This document shows, piece by piece, positions 61,808-64,000 of a stretch of 64,000 nucleotides of DNA (positions within the stretch are counted from its first letter, which is position 1; each line of letters starts with the position of its first letter). Below the pieces are notes generated by a model. That model was not told where the DNA came from. It worked only from the letters and a program-made list of their open reading frames with translations, and did not search any database. The position numbers and the translations under genes are program-made. This DNA is from Taenia hydatigena (Eukaryota; Platyhelminthes; Cestoda; Cyclophyllidea; Taeniidae): assembly GCA_036345935.2 (NCBI GenBank), contig JADWOT020000002.1, positions 19,496,342-19,560,341 of the forward strand, in the 5' to 3' direction.

Positions 61808-63371
61808 AAACCGTCATGAACATCCAAGTCGGATGCCCATGCAATCAATGTATTCTTAATGCAAGCAGATGCAGGATTGACGAAAAACTCTATGCAGGTG
61901 TAAACAATACTTGTATATTGAAAATATTCAGTTTATTTAGTGTATGAAGCCACACTCTGCATTGGAATGACTAGTAGAAACTACTCATGCGGTTAAGGAG
62001 GACCAAACCGATGTTATTGATACTTCGAGCACCTCTGCAATGCGAAAAGCACGCAACTCTCATCTGGAGAAGTAGGAGTGTGTCGACAAGTGTTACAGTC
62101 GAAGGGTGCCTTTGATGTGGAAGAAGAACTAAAGGACCATCCAACAGCTCCCACTGGCATAAACTATGCACTGGAGTGAATCTGATTAAAGTCTGTCACG
62201 GGCTTCAACGACGGCCTTTTACATGAGATCAAGACCTTGGTGCGTTGCCACTTCACCAGGAAGCTTGAGTGTTGGTTGAGTGAATATGGTTTATCATTAT
62301 CGTACGAGGAAATGGCGTGATAAGGAGTGGGTAACTCGTGGATAATTCAATGCTATTTTCACTTGAGTGGATAAGGGGCTTAATTTGGATGAAAGGCTGC
62401 ACAAAAATGAACGAAGTGGTGTCACCCAAAGTGAATTTAAAGGTGCGGAAGCGGTATAGATGATAAAATGCTATAATCAAAAGTAGAAATTGCAGCTGAC
62501 TTAGCTTACTTGGAGGTGTTAGTGGAAGGGAGAATGGGGAGAGGAAATCGCACAATGATATGTTGACTGTCAGGGCTAGGCTCAGAGGACATGGGAATGA
62601 ATATACTTCGGGAGTGACGATGCACTTGAAAGGAAACGATTACTAACGGCAACTAATTTTTCCAAAAGAAGGTTGTCTCAATGCTTTCAACAAGGCTAAT
62701 TCTTAAAGCCATTTCGTACATTCATGGCTATAAACAGGTTTGACATGATCTGATTTGTTAAGCTTGTGGTAGTTGGCCGGTTGGTTTGCCAATGACAAAA
62801 GGGTTGTGCTGCATATCAGTGACATTCTAAACAGTTGATAAATCTACACCCTCTTTTCTCTTCGTTTCGCCGCGTCCAAACTAGATCGCACGTATTCCGT
62901 TATGCTGAGCTAAGCTAAGGTAACCCGTGCCGCTTAACCGACTTGCACTAGTTCACTCTACCCTACTGCAAGTCTTACTTAGTCAACAATGAAAGACAGT
63001 AGAGCATTACAATATAGGGACTATCAAAGTAGGCGAATCTTTCCATGTATTCTATATGCGGGAAACTTTTGGATGCAGTGCTCAAACAACCGCATTTGAA
63101 CGCTACGGTGGGGAAGCCAAGATTCCATTGGCACACTCACCATCCACTCGCAGTGCATGCATGAAATAACTCTAACACTTGTTGCAATCTGATAGCAAAT
63201 GGTCAACAAGAAGCACTGGCTATTTTACTTTCGAATAATCGCGTAGGTGCCCACGGATAATTCCACTACCTTCGCCCTCTAGTTATTAAACGTTACAAGC
63301 TCACTCATTTACATGGCTCCAAAAGCTGTAATCCTCTTGCACTCCAAAACACGCCCCATTTACAAACCTCT
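61808..63371. other. No gene seen
   Basis: Short open frames only, none with recognisable features. Confidence 0.4.
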
Positions 63372-63710
63372 ATGCGAGAGATCTCTTCCACCACCTTTAA
63401 ATCTTATAAGATCACAATTTCTTTGTTATTACTGTCAGAATTAGTATCAACAATCCAGCAATATACCAGCATTGTTTTCACTCAAATAATGCTGGCAGCC
63501 AAGCCATTCTTTTCTCCGACATGTTTAAATTACGAAGACAGCTGGTCAGAAAGGAGTGTGTCGATGTACTGGGCCAACTCTCCATCCTATTTCACTTTAG
63601 GTGGAGGCGGATCAGATGCAAGCATGGTGCATCGTCAGGAGTTGATTAAATTCGGCTATACTTCACTGTCAAAACAGACGAATTTTTCGGTCGCGTTGCA
63701 TTATTGTTAG
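63372..63710 (+). CDS. Open frame of 112 codons with hydrophobic N-terminus, unrecognised
   Basis: ATG start; residues 13-26 (KITISLLLLSELVS) could be a signal peptide. The rest has no recognised domain. An acceptor-like CACTTTAG at about 63600 falls inside the frame, which argues that at least part of it may be intronic. Low support. Confidence 0.15.
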   Translation: MREISSTTFKSYKITISLLLLSELVSTIQQYTSIVFTQIMLAAKPFFSPTCLNYEDSWSERSVSMYWANSPSYFTLGGGGSDASMVHRQELIKFGYTSLSKQTNFSVALHYC

Positions 63711-64000
63711 ACCTCAAGTCCCTATGCTTATGATGCACAAACTCTCAACGTGAAGTGAAAACATTAATCTCAAGGGATCATTGCTTCCTTTCCAAAATAC
63801 AATTTTGCTAACGTCTGACGTCAACGAACTTCTCAGTAACGGGATCACATGTCTACAGCGCTTACAGGTTGACGCTTTGTCAAATTCAACTAACACAAAA
63901 GAGTGGCACAGTTGATGAGACACATCCTACACAGCCTAATGAGCTCCATCTTGCAAAAGTCAATATCTTAAGAAAAAAAATATCTCACGAGCTTTGACAA

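Noticed and set aside
1..64000. CRISPR arrays, bacterial operons, rRNA genes
   Set aside because: No regularly spaced short repeats, no tightly packed long frames and no rRNA-like sequence; the window is eukaryotic in character.

Overview
The window reads as nuclear DNA of a multicellular eukaryote. It has long non-coding stretches, GT-AG intron signals, dinucleotide microsatellites, several families of dispersed inverted and direct repeats, and no operon-like packing of open frames. I recognise no housekeeping gene. The best taxonomic hint is a set of very short, frame-neutral exons resembling the micro-exon genes (MEGs) described in parasitic flatworms. I therefore lean towards a parasitic platyhelminth, but this is an inference from gene architecture and not from a marker gene.

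Layout. 1-1690 is a copy of a dispersed repeat whose inverted partner (18745-23127) is split by a 2.7 kb insertion flanked by a 7-bp duplication. 3330-4660 is an imperfect inverted repeat. 9131-10930 is a diverged, 5'-truncated copy of a unit carrying a gene for a small four-helix membrane protein. The intact copies of that unit form a near-identical palindrome at 46200-51031, with arms of about 2.27 kb and a 275-bp non-palindromic centre. Other paired repeats lie at 12801/14668, 17225-17835, 36973/39302 and 58083-59410. A D-arm-less tRNA-Gly(UCC)-like sequence with Pol III box motifs lies at 54808-54868.

The most interesting region is 23.7-32.1 kb. On the + strand, seven micro-exons of 15-30 nt (24, 30, 18, 15, 15, 15 and 27 nt) lie between acceptor- and donor-like sites. 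All are multiples of three and all are open in phase 1. They lead through a 25-nt exon into a 250-nt terminal exon that is in frame. Three of the 15-nt exons encode Thr-Thr-x-x modules. A possible signal-peptide exon that also ends in phase 1 lies upstream at 26111-26339. On the - strand at 23745-24533 a collinear but partly decayed copy has the same exon series, with matching 30-, 18- and 15/18-nt exons. The pair looks like an inverted duplication of a MEG-type gene: one copy apparently intact, the other damaged by an in-frame stop and a missing acceptor.

Separate candidates for small secreted or Cys-rich proteins lie at 36366-36596 (45-nt intron), 60838-61131 (96-nt intron) and 61544-61807. 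The remaining sequence, well over half of the window, shows no gene I can support.
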